A DNA stretch of 64,000 nt from Gordonia shandongensis DSM 45094 (lineage in GTDB: Bacteria; Actinomycetota; Actinomycetes; Mycobacteriales; Mycobacteriaceae). Shown here in pieces: positions 34,015 through 43,050 of the stretch. The translations under genes and the position numbers were made by a program. Under the pieces are notes generated by a model. The model ran no database searches and had not been told where the DNA came from. It worked only from the letters and a program-made list of their open reading frames with translations. The stretch spans positions 175,995-239,994 of the forward strand of contig NZ_AUHE01000003.1 in assembly GCF_000423025.1 (NCBI RefSeq). Reading direction: 5' to 3'. Every line of letters begins with the position of its first letter. The stretch's first letter is position 1.

Positions 34015-34746
34015 TCAGAGGTTTTCGCCGAGGCGGGCGTCCATGGACCAGAGGAGGATCTCGCTGTCGCCGGCGGCGCGGACGACGGTGCCGCCGATGC
34101 CCTCGGCGCGGACGGTGTCGCCGACGGTGAGCCGTTCGCCGTCGACGTCGACGGCGCCGCGCGCGACGAACAGGTGGGTGAAGCGTGCCGTCGGCACGGT
34201 GACCTGCTGGTCGGGGGCGAGTCGGGCCACCGACAGGGTGGCGTCGGCGTTGGCGATGCGGATCGCGGAGTCGTGGTGCGGCGATCCCGACGCGAGGGTG
34301 ACGAGGCGACCGGGGGTCAGCTCGTCGGTGATGTCGTGCTGGGCGTAGTCGGGGTCGGTGCCGTAGTCGTCGGGCATCACCCACATCTGGATGAGGCGGA
34401 CCGGTTCGCCCCGCGTCTCGAGGTGATCGTTGCGCTCGGAGTGCAGGATGCCGCTGCCTGCGCTGGTCCGTTGGGCCAGTCCGGGGTAGATGACGCCGGC
34501 GTTGCCCTCGGAGTCCTGGTGCACCAGGGAGCCGGACAGGACCCAGGTGATGATCTCGGTGTCGCGGTGCGGGTGGGTGTCGAATCCGCGGCCGTGGGCG
34601 ACGGTGTCCTCGTTGTGGGCGAGCAGGACGCCGTGGTGGGTGTTCGCGGGGTCGTAGTGGTCGCCGAACGAGAAGCAGTGCGCCGAGTCGAGCCAGTCGG
34701 TAACGGTCCGGCGGCGATCGGCTGAACGAACGACGGTGAGGGTCAT
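34015..34746 (-). CDS. Pirin-family protein
   Basis: A 243-residue bicupin. The N-terminal cupin has the metal-binding pattern FDTHPHRDTEIITWVLSG (His pair), LQDSEG-like GNAGVIYPGLAQRTSAGSGILHSERN (third His and Glu). The second cupin (about 145-235) is more degenerate. Pirins include quercetinase-like dioxygenases and redox-sensing cofactors; which applies here cannot be read from sequence. ATG 34746 gives the canonical MTLTVVRSADRR start. Confidence 0.88.
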   Translation of the reverse strand: MTLTVVRSADRRRTVTDWLDSAHCFSFGDHYDPANTHHGVLLAHNEDTVAHGRGFDTHPHRDTEIITWVLSGSLVHQDSEGNAGVIYPGLAQRTSAGSGILHSERNDHLETRGEPVRLIQMWVMPDDYGTDPDYAQHDITDELTPGRLVTLASGSPHHDSAIRIANADATLSVARLAPDQQVTVPTARFTHLFVARGAVDVDGERLTVGDTVRAEGIGGTVVRAAGDSEILLWSMDARLGENL

Positions 34747-34875
34747 GCGGCCCATTATCCTCGGCTCACGGGAAGAAGATCGAGGTGCGGGGCGTTGTGA
34801 GATTGTGACCACTTCGACGCGGGACACCGGGCCGAGATGGATGAAACGTGTGTGAAAGAAGTGATAATTGAGGCT

Positions 34876-36513
34876 ATGGCTTTCCGGGGAGGACGATCGG
34901 CGGTCGCACTGATCGCCGCGACGGCGATGACGCTCGGGGTCGCGTCATGCTCGTCGGAGCAGGAGACGGATGCCGCGCGGGCGGTGAACGAGTTCGCCGA
35001 TGCGATGGCGCGGCAGGACACGCAGGGCGCCGCGGAGATGACGACGTCGCCGAGTCAGGCGGCCGAGACGCTCGGCGCCACCTTCGCGTCGATGCACGCC
35101 CGCGAGGTCTCGAGCGACGCGGGCAAGCTCGTCGAGTACAGCGACGGCAGCGCATCCTTCACCCTGTCGACCACGTGGCGGTGGTCCGACGACCGGAGTT
35201 TCGAGACCACCACCTCGGGCTCGGCGCGCCGCCTCTCGTCCGGATGGAAGGTTCAGTGGGACCCGGGACTGCTGATGGCCGGGATGACGGCCGACAGCCG
35301 CCTCCAGGAGGTCCGCACCGACGCCACCCCCGCGCCCACCGTGCGGTCGGCGAACAAGAAGCCGTTCATGCAGATGGAGCCGGTCAACGAGATCGTCTTC
35401 AACCCGAAGGCCACGCGGAACGTCGACAAGTCGGTGACCGCGCTCGCGCGAGCCATCAAACCGATCGCCCCCCTGGTCACCGCGAAGACCATCGGGAAGA
35501 AGATGGCCGAATCGCCCGGCGACGAGATCGTCGCCGTCACCCTCCGCGACCCCGACATGAAGGTCCTGGCCTCCGATCCCGCCCGCATCGCCGGGGTGAC
35601 CGTCAACAAGACCGGCAAGCTGGTGATGAGCGACCGCAGGCTGTCGACGCCGCTGGCGACGGGAATCACCAACTACTGGAACGCGATCCGCGACGCCACC
35701 GCGGGCTGGCAGGTGCAGCTCGTCGTCCCCGGGTCGCCGCCGCGCAAGCTCGCCGGCCACCAGGGCGGCCCGGGCCCGGACGTCATGACGACCATCAGCC
35801 AGAGTCAGCAGCTCACCCTCGGCGACGCCGTCGTCGAGGTGGCCCAACCGGCGACCATGATGACCCTCGATCCGAAGACCGGGGGCATCCTCGCGATGGC
35901 GCAGAACGATGCCGCCGCGAAACGCTCCATCGATGCGGTGGGCGCGCACCCGGTCGGGGACACCCTCGATCCCCTCTACGACGCGATCGACGGGGTGACG
36001 CGGGGTGATGAGAAGGCGTCCCGCGGCGCGCTGCGGTCACTCGGCCTCGGGGTCGACTTCGTCACGGCGGGCGTGAGCCTGCCCAAGAGGGTCGGGAAGC
36101 CGAACGTCTCGGCCGCCTCGTACCGGCCCGAGAACCCCACCGCGTCGATCCTCAACATGGCCGCCCTCGGCGTCGCCCTCGACCGCTCCGCGTCGGGCAC
36201 CGACCGGGCGGCCCCGCCGTACGTCATCAAGGGCGCCGAGACCAAGGTGCGCGGCGGCGGCGACCTCGGCACCATCGACGACGACGTGGTGCGTCGCGTC
36301 CGCGCCGAGATGGCGCGCACCGCCGCGAAGGGTGATGCCAGCGACCTGACGAAGGCCCCTGGGCTGCGTGCGCTCGTTGGCACCGACGGCCCGCAGGGAC
36401 CGGGATGGTTCATCGGCTCGCAGGGCGGCAGGGTGATCGTGATCTATTGCGAGGGCGAGAAGTCCGGTACCGCGGCACTCCAGGTGGCGCAGAAGTACTT
36501 CACGATCAAGTAG
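34876..36513 (+). CDS. Penicillin-binding-protein-like lipoprotein lacking catalytic motifs
   Basis: A 545-residue exported lipoprotein (lipobox GVASC, Cys25). Residues about 28-140 form an NTF2/MecA_N-like domain (AVNEFADAMARQDTQGAAEMTTS), then a PBP-dimerisation-like segment, then a transpeptidase-like domain starting ATMMTLDPKTGGILAMAQND. Where active enzymes have the PPGSTFK-type SxxK motif, this reads PVGDTLD (Asp362 and Asp365 replacing Ser and Lys). The KTGT region before the GWFIG strand reads GTDG (502-505), and no SxN is found. Fold and secondary order remain PBP-like through the last strand. Probably a non-enzymatic, peptidoglycan-sensing or scaffold protein. ATG 34876 fits the signal peptide; ATG 34837 is an alternative. 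Confidence 0.78.
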   Translation: MAFRGGRSAVALIAATAMTLGVASCSSEQETDAARAVNEFADAMARQDTQGAAEMTTSPSQAAETLGATFASMHAREVSSDAGKLVEYSDGSASFTLSTTWRWSDDRSFETTTSGSARRLSSGWKVQWDPGLLMAGMTADSRLQEVRTDATPAPTVRSANKKPFMQMEPVNEIVFNPKATRNVDKSVTALARAIKPIAPLVTAKTIGKKMAESPGDEIVAVTLRDPDMKVLASDPARIAGVTVNKTGKLVMSDRRLSTPLATGITNYWNAIRDATAGWQVQLVVPGSPPRKLAGHQGGPGPDVMTTISQSQQLTLGDAVVEVAQPATMMTLDPKTGGILAMAQNDAAAKRSIDAVGAHPVGDTLDPLYDAIDGVTRGDEKASRGALRSLGLGVDFVTAGVSLPKRVGKPNVSAASYRPENPTASILNMAALGVALDRSASGTDRAAPPYVIKGAETKVRGGGDLGTIDDDVVRRVRAEMARTAAKGDASDLTKAPGLRALVGTDGPQGPGWFIGSQGGRVIVIYCEGEKSGTAALQVAQKYFTIK

Positions 36514-36526
36514 CGCCCCGCTCGTC

Positions 36527-36943
36527 CTACCGGCGGCCGCCGATGAGGTGGGTTGCGATGAGGTGGGCCGCGATGCGCCAGCCGACGAGGAGCAGCCCCG
36601 TCGCGACGGCGGCGACGATGACGAACGCCGCCGCGGTGCCCTGACCGGACGCCGTCCGCAGGAGCATCCCGACGATCACGGTCGCCGGCCAGATCACCAC
36701 GCCGGCCGGCACCGGCGCGGCGGGGACGAACCGGCGTCCGCGCCCGACGGCGAACACCGCGAGCCAACCGACGCCGCCGCCGACGAGGAACGGCCACGCG
36801 GTGGTGAGGAAGCCGACGACCGCATTGCCCTCGTCATGGGTGGTGCGGCCGACGGCGACGAAGACGCCGATGGCGATCACGTCGGCGAGCGCGGGAAGAA
36901 CGTAGCGGCGGGTCGCGGGCGACGCCGGTGCGGGTGCGGTCAT
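36527..36943 (-). CDS. DUF3054 small membrane protein
   Basis: A 138-residue protein with four hydrophobic helices, starting YVLPALADVIAIGVFVAVGRTTHDEG, the DUF3054 signature, then VVGFLTTAWPFLVGGGVGWL, VVIWPATVIVGMLLRTASGQGTAAAFVIVA. Function unknown. It is 14 bp downstream of the flippase-like gene on the same strand and convergent with the PBP-like gene. Confidence 0.82.
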   Translation of the reverse strand: MTAPAPASPATRRYVLPALADVIAIGVFVAVGRTTHDEGNAVVGFLTTAWPFLVGGGVGWLAVFAVGRGRRFVPAAPVPAGVVIWPATVIVGMLLRTASGQGTAAAFVIVAAVATGLLLVGWRIAAHLIATHLIGGRR

Positions 36944-36957
36944 GACGTCCACGGTAG

Positions 36958-38088
36958 CTACTCGCGCGGCGCGTCTCCCGGCTCGTCCGGGCGGATGACC
37001 GGGTTCTTCTCGGTGGTGTCCTCGGCGATCTCGTCGTCGAGGCTGCGGCCGCCGGCGAATGCGCCCCGGTATCGGATGGCGATGATGACCCAGCCGACCA
37101 GCGAGATGAGGATGTAGCTGACGATGCGGTACAGCAGGACGGCGGTGAAGGCGTCGGCCGAGGGGACGCCGGCCGAGACGAGGGCGGCGAACAGCACGCC
37201 GTCGACCACTCCGATGCCCGCCGGGAGCAGGGGCACCGCGGTGCCGACGGCCTTGCCCGCCGCGTACGCCACCATGAGGCCCGCGATCGACGGGTGGGCG
37301 TCGACGGCGTAGCAGACGGCGGCCAGACAGGCGACGTCGGCGACCCAGTTGAACAGGCTCCACCCGAACGCCTGCGCTCCGTGGCGCCGATCGAGCTTCA
37401 CGGCCTGCAGCTGGTGGATGATCTGGTGGAGCTTGTCGGTGCCGAAATCGGCGGGTTTCTCACGGAGCTGGTTGAACCAACCGAGTATCCGGGCCGCGAT
37501 GGACTCCAGGACCTGCGGATGCCCGGCCAGATACTGCATGATCACCAGGAACAGGACGAACGCCGAGACCGAGAAGATCACCGAGAACGGGCTGGTCTTG
37601 GCGCCCGCGAGGAGTGCGCCGCCGAGTCCGAGCAATGCGAGGCCCGCACCGGCCAGCAGCCCGGACATCACCAGCTGCCACGACGCGACCACCGGGCTGG
37701 CGCCCCACTTGCGGGTCTCGCGGTAGACGAACGCGGGCGCCAGCACCTGCCCACCGGGCATCGTCTGCGAGACGGCGTTGGACGCGAGGATCACGGCGAG
37801 CGATTCGCGTTGCCGCACCCGCACGCCGGCCGACCGCATGAGGACGCGCTGCACCTGTGCGTAGCTGTCCATCGACAACATCGCGGCACCGATCGAGGCG
37901 ATCACCCATTCCCACCGGAGATCGCCGATCCGCTGCCAGGCCAGCGACAGTTTGGGCCAGATGATCACGGCTTCGGTGACGAGGATGGCGACGACCACGG
38001 CCACCAGTAGCCACCGGAGCCAGCGCCGCCACGACCGCGACGAAGACTGTGCGTCCTCGGCGACGGGGTCGACGTCGTCGGTGGGCAT
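36958..38088 (-). CDS. Lysylphosphatidylglycerol synthase TM-region (UPF0104) protein
   Basis: A 376-residue polytopic membrane protein of the LPG_synthase_TM / AglD family. Recognisable are LASNAVSQTMPGGQVLAPAFVYRETRKWGAS and the late PLLPAGIGVVDGVLFAALVSAGVP motif. About eight helices are present; no MprF aminoacyl-transfer domain is attached, so it resembles stand-alone flippase-like members. It lies 34 bp downstream of mmpL3 on the same strand, in the position of Rv0204c in mycobacteria, suggesting a cell-envelope role. Confidence 0.85.
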   Translation of the reverse strand: MPTDDVDPVAEDAQSSSRSWRRWLRWLLVAVVVAILVTEAVIIWPKLSLAWQRIGDLRWEWVIASIGAAMLSMDSYAQVQRVLMRSAGVRVRQRESLAVILASNAVSQTMPGGQVLAPAFVYRETRKWGASPVVASWQLVMSGLLAGAGLALLGLGGALLAGAKTSPFSVIFSVSAFVLFLVIMQYLAGHPQVLESIAARILGWFNQLREKPADFGTDKLHQIIHQLQAVKLDRRHGAQAFGWSLFNWVADVACLAAVCYAVDAHPSIAGLMVAYAAGKAVGTAVPLLPAGIGVVDGVLFAALVSAGVPSADAFTAVLLYRIVSYILISLVGWVIIAIRYRGAFAGGRSLDDEIAEDTTEKNPVIRPDEPGDAPRE

Positions 38089-38122
38089 GGCGTACAGCCT
38101 AACGGGCGGGGTGTCTCCCGTC

Positions 38123-41100
38123 CTATTCGTCGTCGGGGCGGTTCGCCCGGCTCCGCCGCAGCAGGTCCTGCACGCTGATCTGATTGCCGGACTCGCCGCG
38201 GTCGGGGCGCAGCTCCCGCGAGGGCGCCGGTTCGGACTGCTCCTCGTGCGTCGGACGGGGTGCCTCCGGACGGGGTGCCTCCGGACGGGGTGCTTCCGGA
38301 CGGGGTGCCTGGGGGCGGGGTGCTTCCGGACGAGCGGGTCCGGGCTGCGGTGCCGGACGCGGTGCCGGTTGCGGGCGCGCCGAGCCCTGCGGACCCGCCG
38401 GGCCCTGCGGTCTTGACGGGGGGACCACCGCGCGCGGCGGGACCCGCCGCGGGGGTTCCGGCTGACCGATCGGCCTGCGGTCGGCGGGCACGTCGCCCGG
38501 ACGGCCGAGTACGGGCAGCGAACCGGTGGTCGTCGGTGTGACCGGGCCGCGAGACACCCGCTGGGGGCCGCTCATCGGCGGCGGTGTGGTCGGCCGCGCG
38601 GGACGGGCCCGCTGGTCGGCGCCGACCTGCCGCACCCCGCCCTGGCCGAGTCGCCAGGAACCGGTGTCGGGTCCCGAGTCGCCGCGCCGTGAGCGCGCGG
38701 CGTCGGGGCGGCGCGGAGTGCGGGGCTCGTCGATCAACTCGTCGAGGGTGCCCTCGGCCGCCAGATCCTCGGCCGCGGGATCCTCCGCCGCCGACGGGCG
38801 TCGTGACGATCCGCCGCGGTCGGGCCGTCCGCGGCCGGTGCCCGGGTCGCTCTCCGGTGCGCCGCCCGCCGGTGTGGACGGCAGCGACCGCCAGCGGCCG
38901 GTGGGTTCGGCCCGTCCGGCGACCGGGCGGTCGCCGCGATCGGCGGACCGGTCGGGGGCGCGGAACGCCGTGGTGGGCGCCTCGGCGGCGGCCACCACAC
39001 CGCCCGACGTCCCGCCGACGTGTGCCGGCTGGTAGTCGGGCCGCTTGTGCTCGGGCTCCTCCTCGAGAATCGTCTCGCCGAGACCGATCCGCTGCTGAAG
39101 CCACTGCATCCACCGCGGCGACCACCAGCAGTCGTCGCCGAGCATCTTCATGATCGACGGCACCAGCAGCATGCGGATCACCGTGGCGTCGAGGATCAGG
39201 GCGGCGATCATGCCGAACGCGATGTACTTCATCATCACGATGTCCGAGAGCGCGAACGCTCCGGTCACCACCACCAGGATGGCGGCGGCCGCGGTGATGA
39301 TGCGACCGGTCTGGGCGGTGCCGACGCGGATGGCCTCGGTGGTCGAGGCCCCCTGTTGTCGGGCCTCGACCATGCGGGACATCAGGAATATCTCGTAGTC
39401 GTTCGACAACCCGTAGATGATCGCGATGATCAGCACGAGCACGGGTGCGAAGAGGGCGCCGGGCGTGAAGTTCGCCAGCGACGACCCGTGTCCGTCGATG
39501 AAGATCCACGTGAGGATGCCGAGCGTGGAGCCGAGTCCGAGCGCCGTCATCAACGCCGCCTTGATCGGCAGGATGATCGAGCCGAACGCGAGGAACATCA
39601 GCAGGCCGGTCACCAAGACGAGCAGCACCGCCATGAACGGCAGTCGGGTCATGAGGGCGTCCACCGAGTCCTGGGTGAGCGCCGGGGTGCCCGCGACGTA
39701 GACCGTGGTGCCGCGCGGGTCGATCTCGCGGAGTTTGGAGATCGCCTCGGCCGCGGTGTCCCGATCGAGCAGTCCCGCCGACATCTGGACGACGGCGTCG
39801 TCACCCGACGATCCCCACAGGCCGTTCTGGTCGGCGTCCGGCGAGAACTGGCGGGTGAAGCCCGGGATCTTGTTGGCGTCGTTCTTGATGGCGTCGACGG
39901 CGCCCGCGGCGTCGTCGATGGTCGGCGGGACCTTGACGATGAGCTTGATCTCTTCGGTCCGCTCGCTGGGGAAGTACTTGTCGAAGTCCTCCTGCGCCAC
40001 GCGATTGGGCTGGTCGGGCGGCAGATACGATTCGCTCATCCCGCCGAAGGTGATGTCCTTGAACGGGATGATGAGCGCCAGCAGGATCAGGGTCGTCGGC
40101 ACGGCCGTCTTCATCGGGTGCTTCATCACCCAGCCGGCCAGCTTGCCCCAGAATCCGGCCTCGACCTCTTCGCGCGTCTTGGTGCGACGCAGGAACGGCA
40201 GTCCCAGGGCGTCGACGCGGTGGCCGAGGATCGACAGGACCGCGGGCAGCACCGTCACCGACAGGATCGCGGCCAGCGACACCGACGCGAGGGCGCCGTA
40301 CGCCACGGATTTGAGGAACGCCTGCGGGAACATCAGCAGACAGGCCAGCGCGGCGATGATGATCGTCGCGGAGAACGCCACCGTCTGACCGGCGGTCATC
40401 ACGGTTCTTCGGACCGCGGCCTCGACGGTGTAGCCGTCGGCCAACTCCTCGCGGAATCTGCTGACGATGAACAGGCCGTAGTCGATCGCGATGCCCAGTC
40501 CGATCAGCGTGACGACCGACTGGGCGAAGATGTTGAGTTCGGTGACGCGCGCCAGGAGCGTCATGATGCCGAGCGAGCCGGCGATCGTCAGACCGCCGAT
40601 GAACACCGGGAGCACCGCGGCGATCACGCCGCCGAAGACGAAGAACAGCATCACCGCGACGACGGGCAGCGCGATGAGTTCGGCGCGCGCGATGTCGGCG
40701 TCCATCCCAGCGCTCATCGCCGTCGCGATCGGCTGCAGACCCGCCAGCTGGAACCGGGTTCCCGGGAGGTCGTAGCGTTCGGCGAGATCGTCGAAGAACG
40801 GCTGGATCTTCTGGTAGTTCTTGACGATGCTGGTGTCGTCGTCGCCGGCGACGCCGATCGACACGAACGCATGTTTGCGGTCCGGCGTCCACATGCGTTT
40901 CTGCTTGGTCTCGGCGGCGATGTCGCTGGCGCCGCCTGCCGCCGGTTCGAACGGATCGATCATGCCGGCGTGGCCGTCGCCGCTCTCACGGCTGACGACA
41001 TCGGGGTGCTGCTCGGTGAGATCGTCGAGGATCGTCTCGATCTTGGCGCCGAACGCCGGATCGTCGACCGTGGTGCCCGCCGGCGGCGTGATCAGCAGGA

Positions 41101-41308
41101 TGACGTCGGACTTGTGGTCGCGGCCGAGTGCGGAGTCGGCCAGCACCGATCCCTCCACCGATTCGGAGCCCGGGGCGAACCATCCGCTCTGGGACAGGTG
41201 ATCGCCCAGGCTCAGGCCGTACAGTCCCAGGCCGCCCATGAGCGCGACGAGCACGGCGATGACGGTGTAGCGCATCCGGTGGACGAATGAGCCGATGGAT
41301 CCGAACAC
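38123..41308 (-). CDS. mmpL3: Trehalose monomycolate exporter MmpL3
   Basis: A 1061-residue RND flippase, essential for mycolate export in mycobacteria. The proton-relay pairs Asp276-Tyr277 (GIAIDYGLF) and Asp637-Tyr638 (LSNDYEIFL) are intact. Periplasmic domains lie at about 35-205 and 425-555. After the last helix (about residue 735) comes a 320-residue disordered, Pro/Arg-rich cytoplasmic tail with an EAPRP pentapeptide array, ending in NQISVQDLLRRSRANRPDDE, a helical terminal motif. Neighbouring NYN gene, trmB and pckA reproduce the Rv0206c-Rv0211 order. It marks the organism as a mycolate producer. Confidence 0.95.
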   Translation of the reverse strand: MFGSIGSFVHRMRYTVIAVLVALMGGLGLYGLSLGDHLSQSGWFAPGSESVEGSVLADSALGRDHKSDVILLITPPAGTTVDDPAFGAKIETILDDLTEQHPDVVSRESGDGHAGMIDPFEPAAGGASDIAAETKQKRMWTPDRKHAFVSIGVAGDDDTSIVKNYQKIQPFFDDLAERYDLPGTRFQLAGLQPIATAMSAGMDADIARAELIALPVVAVMLFFVFGGVIAAVLPVFIGGLTIAGSLGIMTLLARVTELNIFAQSVVTLIGLGIAIDYGLFIVSRFREELADGYTVEAAVRRTVMTAGQTVAFSATIIIAALACLLMFPQAFLKSVAYGALASVSLAAILSVTVLPAVLSILGHRVDALGLPFLRRTKTREEVEAGFWGKLAGWVMKHPMKTAVPTTLILLALIIPFKDITFGGMSESYLPPDQPNRVAQEDFDKYFPSERTEEIKLIVKVPPTIDDAAGAVDAIKNDANKIPGFTRQFSPDADQNGLWGSSGDDAVVQMSAGLLDRDTAAEAISKLREIDPRGTTVYVAGTPALTQDSVDALMTRLPFMAVLLVLVTGLLMFLAFGSIILPIKAALMTALGLGSTLGILTWIFIDGHGSSLANFTPGALFAPVLVLIIAIIYGLSNDYEIFLMSRMVEARQQGASTTEAIRVGTAQTGRIITAAAAILVVVTGAFALSDIVMMKYIAFGMIAALILDATVIRMLLVPSIMKMLGDDCWWSPRWMQWLQQRIGLGETILEEEPEHKRPDYQPAHVGGTSGGVVAAAEAPTTAFRAPDRSADRGDRPVAGRAEPTGRWRSLPSTPAGGAPESDPGTGRGRPDRGGSSRRPSAAEDPAAEDLAAEGTLDELIDEPRTPRRPDAARSRRGDSGPDTGSWRLGQGGVRQVGADQRARPARPTTPPPMSGPQRVSRGPVTPTTTGSLPVLGRPGDVPADRRPIGQPEPPRRVPPRAVVPPSRPQGPAGPQGSARPQPAPRPAPQPGPARPEAPRPQAPRPEAPRPEAPRPEAPRPTHEEQSEPAPSRELRPDRGESGNQISVQDLLRRSRANRPDDE
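38252..38326 (-). repeat. 15-bp tandem array in the mmpL3 tail
   Basis: Five 15-bp units, plus-strand form CGGACGGGGTGCCTC, encode EAPRP/QAPRP pentapeptides in the disordered C-terminal tail of MmpL3. Fourth array of identical period in the window. Confidence 0.9.
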
Positions 41309-41349
41309 GCCGGTGTCCTTTCTTACTTGCCGATGTCCGATCGGGTGAT

Positions 41350-41371
41350 TCTCTCAATCATTACTGAGAAA
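41350..41371. promoter_or_regulatory. Dyad in the mmpL3 promoter region
   Basis: TCTCA (41352-41356) and TGAGA (41365-41369) flank ATCATTAC, in an AT-rich block about 45-60 bp upstream of the mmpL3 ATG. It is the only AT-rich patch between mmpL3 and the upstream gene, so it probably includes the promoter. The protein that binds is unknown. Confidence 0.4.
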
Positions 41372-41404
41372 TCGAGCCGCACGGATTCAGGTTGGGCGGG
41401 GCCG

Positions 41405-42058
41405 CTAGCTGAGCAGCGCCGAGAGCGGGCGGAACGGGGTGAGCCAGGCGCCCTCGTCGGGCAGTGCGTCGAGGCTGATCCGCGGGAGCGGTTCGCGGAA
41501 TACGCCGGGGATGTCCTCGAGGTCGATGAACTCGATCTCATCGCAGGTCAGCGCCCAACTCGCGTGCTCGCGGAAGCCGATGACCGTCACCGGGACGCCC
41601 TCCGCGGCGATCTCGAGAAGCGGCTCCCGGAACGCCTGCCCGTCGGCTGAGGCGACGATCACTCCGGCGAGCCCGGGCGAGTGTCGACGCACCTGGATGT
41701 GGTCGAGCATGTCGGCGTCCACATCGCTGTCGTCGGTGAGTTTGGGTTTGGCGAACACGGCGTAGCCGACGTTGCGGAGCGCCTCCACCCACGGACGCAC
41801 CACCTCCGCGCTGCCGGGGACGATGTTGGTGAAGACCGTCGCCTCGGGCTCCACCTCGGCGTGGAACCGGGCGCCCAGTGCGGCGGACTGTTTGAGGAGC
41901 CACCGACCGAGGGCGTCGAACCGGGGCCGGTGGGCCGCGGTCGGACGGCCGCCGAGGATGCCGCCGAGCCCCATGTCCATGTTCGGGGCGTCCCACACGA
42001 GCAGGACGCGACGGTGGGACGTGGTGCCGGCGATCGTGTCGGCGAACTCCGGGGTCAT
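41405..42058 (-). CDS. NYN-domain (PIN-like) protein, Rv0207c-type
   Basis: A 217-residue protein with an NYN/PIN-like nuclease fold. VLLVWDAPNMDMGLGGILGG holds the first acidic residue, DDSDVDADMLDHIQ the second cluster, and VIVASADGQAFREPLLEIAAEGVPVTVIGF the SxDGxF-type third site. Such proteins are usually RNases; the substrate is unknown. It is translationally coupled to trmB (ATGA overlap, 42055-42058), hinting at tRNA-related work. Confidence 0.85.
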   Translation of the reverse strand: MTPEFADTIAGTTSHRRVLLVWDAPNMDMGLGGILGGRPTAAHRPRFDALGRWLLKQSAALGARFHAEVEPEATVFTNIVPGSAEVVRPWVEALRNVGYAVFAKPKLTDDSDVDADMLDHIQVRRHSPGLAGVIVASADGQAFREPLLEIAAEGVPVTVIGFREHASWALTCDEIEFIDLEDIPGVFREPLPRISLDALPDEGAWLTPFRPLSALLS

Positions 42059-42948
42059 GCCTTCTCCTCGCTCGTCGTGTCCGACGCCGCGCTCATCCGC
42101 GGCGGCGCCGTCGCAGCCGGGGCCGGTCTCGCAGCCGGGGCCGGTTTCACATAGACGAACTCGTTGACCCCGCGTCCCTCCTCGTGGGCGCGACCCTCGA
42201 ACTTCGTGGTCGGGCGGTCGAGGAGGATCGGCGAATCGAAGGTCAGCGGGACCACGTGCGGACGGTCCCGAGGCTGGGTGGCCAGCAACTCGGCGATCCA
42301 CGCAGCGTAGTCCGCGTGGTCGGTCGCGATGTGCAGAATGCCGCCGGGCGCCAAGCGGTCGGCGATCAATTCGATGGTCCCGGCTTGCAGGAATCGCCGC
42401 TTGTGATGCCGCGCCTTCGGCCAGGGGTCGGGGAAGAACACGCGAACGCCGGTCAGCGAGTCGGGTGCGATCAGCTCGGTGAGCACGACGGTCGCGTCGC
42501 CGCGGATCATCCGCACGTTCGTGAGCCCACCGCGGTCGACGAGGCCGATGAGCTGGGCGAGACCGGGCTGGTAGACCTCCACGGCCACCACGTCGACGTC
42601 GGGCTCGGCGTCGGCCATCGCCGCGGTGGAGATCCCGGTGCCGCTGCCGACCTCCACGATGAGGGGCGCGGTGCGGCCGAACCACTCCTGCGCCCGCAGC
42701 GGGGGCTCGGCGTCGCGGTCGGGGCCGGTGCGCAGATCGCGTCCGAGCGTCGGCCACAGGTTCTCCCAGTTGCGGCGCTGCCCCGGCGTCAGGGTGCCCC
42801 GGCGGAACCGGAAGCTGGTCACGCGCGGGTACAGGCGGGAGCGATCGGTGTCGCTCGACGCGCCCTGTCCGGCCGGCTCCCGCGTGGACGAGTCCGGATC
42901 GGACGAACTCGGGGTTGGATCGATGCTCACATACACATGGTGTCTCAT
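42055..42948 (-). CDS. trmB: tRNA (guanine-N7-)-methyltransferase
   Basis: A 297-residue SAM-dependent enzyme forming m7G46 in tRNA. The SAM site is LIVEVGSGTGISTAAMA (about 97-113), followed by VVAVEVYQPGLAQLI, the catalytic VRVFFPDPWPKARHHKRRF block and TKFEGRAHEEGRGVNEFVYVK near the end. A disordered N-terminal extension (about 40 residues) and an Ala/Pro-rich C-terminal extension flank the core. ATG 42948 is used; GTG 42930 is possible. Confidence 0.95.
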   Translation of the reverse strand: MRHHVYVSIDPTPSSSDPDSSTREPAGQGASSDTDRSRLYPRVTSFRFRRGTLTPGQRRNWENLWPTLGRDLRTGPDRDAEPPLRAQEWFGRTAPLIVEVGSGTGISTAAMADAEPDVDVVAVEVYQPGLAQLIGLVDRGGLTNVRMIRGDATVVLTELIAPDSLTGVRVFFPDPWPKARHHKRRFLQAGTIELIADRLAPGGILHIATDHADYAAWIAELLATQPRDRPHVVPLTFDSPILLDRPTTKFEGRAHEEGRGVNEFVYVKPAPAARPAPAATAPPRMSAASDTTSEEKA

Positions 42949-43050
42949 CACCGCTGCTCACTCACACCGGACACCCCGAATACGGCACCAAATGTCCGAT
43001 CCGGGGAGTAGCGTCGGCGTATCGAGGACGCCTTGGGGGAGGTGGACGGG

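Noticed and set aside
39020..41290. A 756-codon open frame on the plus strand across mmpL3
   Set aside because: Antisense shadow of mmpL3, extremely rich in Arg, Asp, His and Gln.
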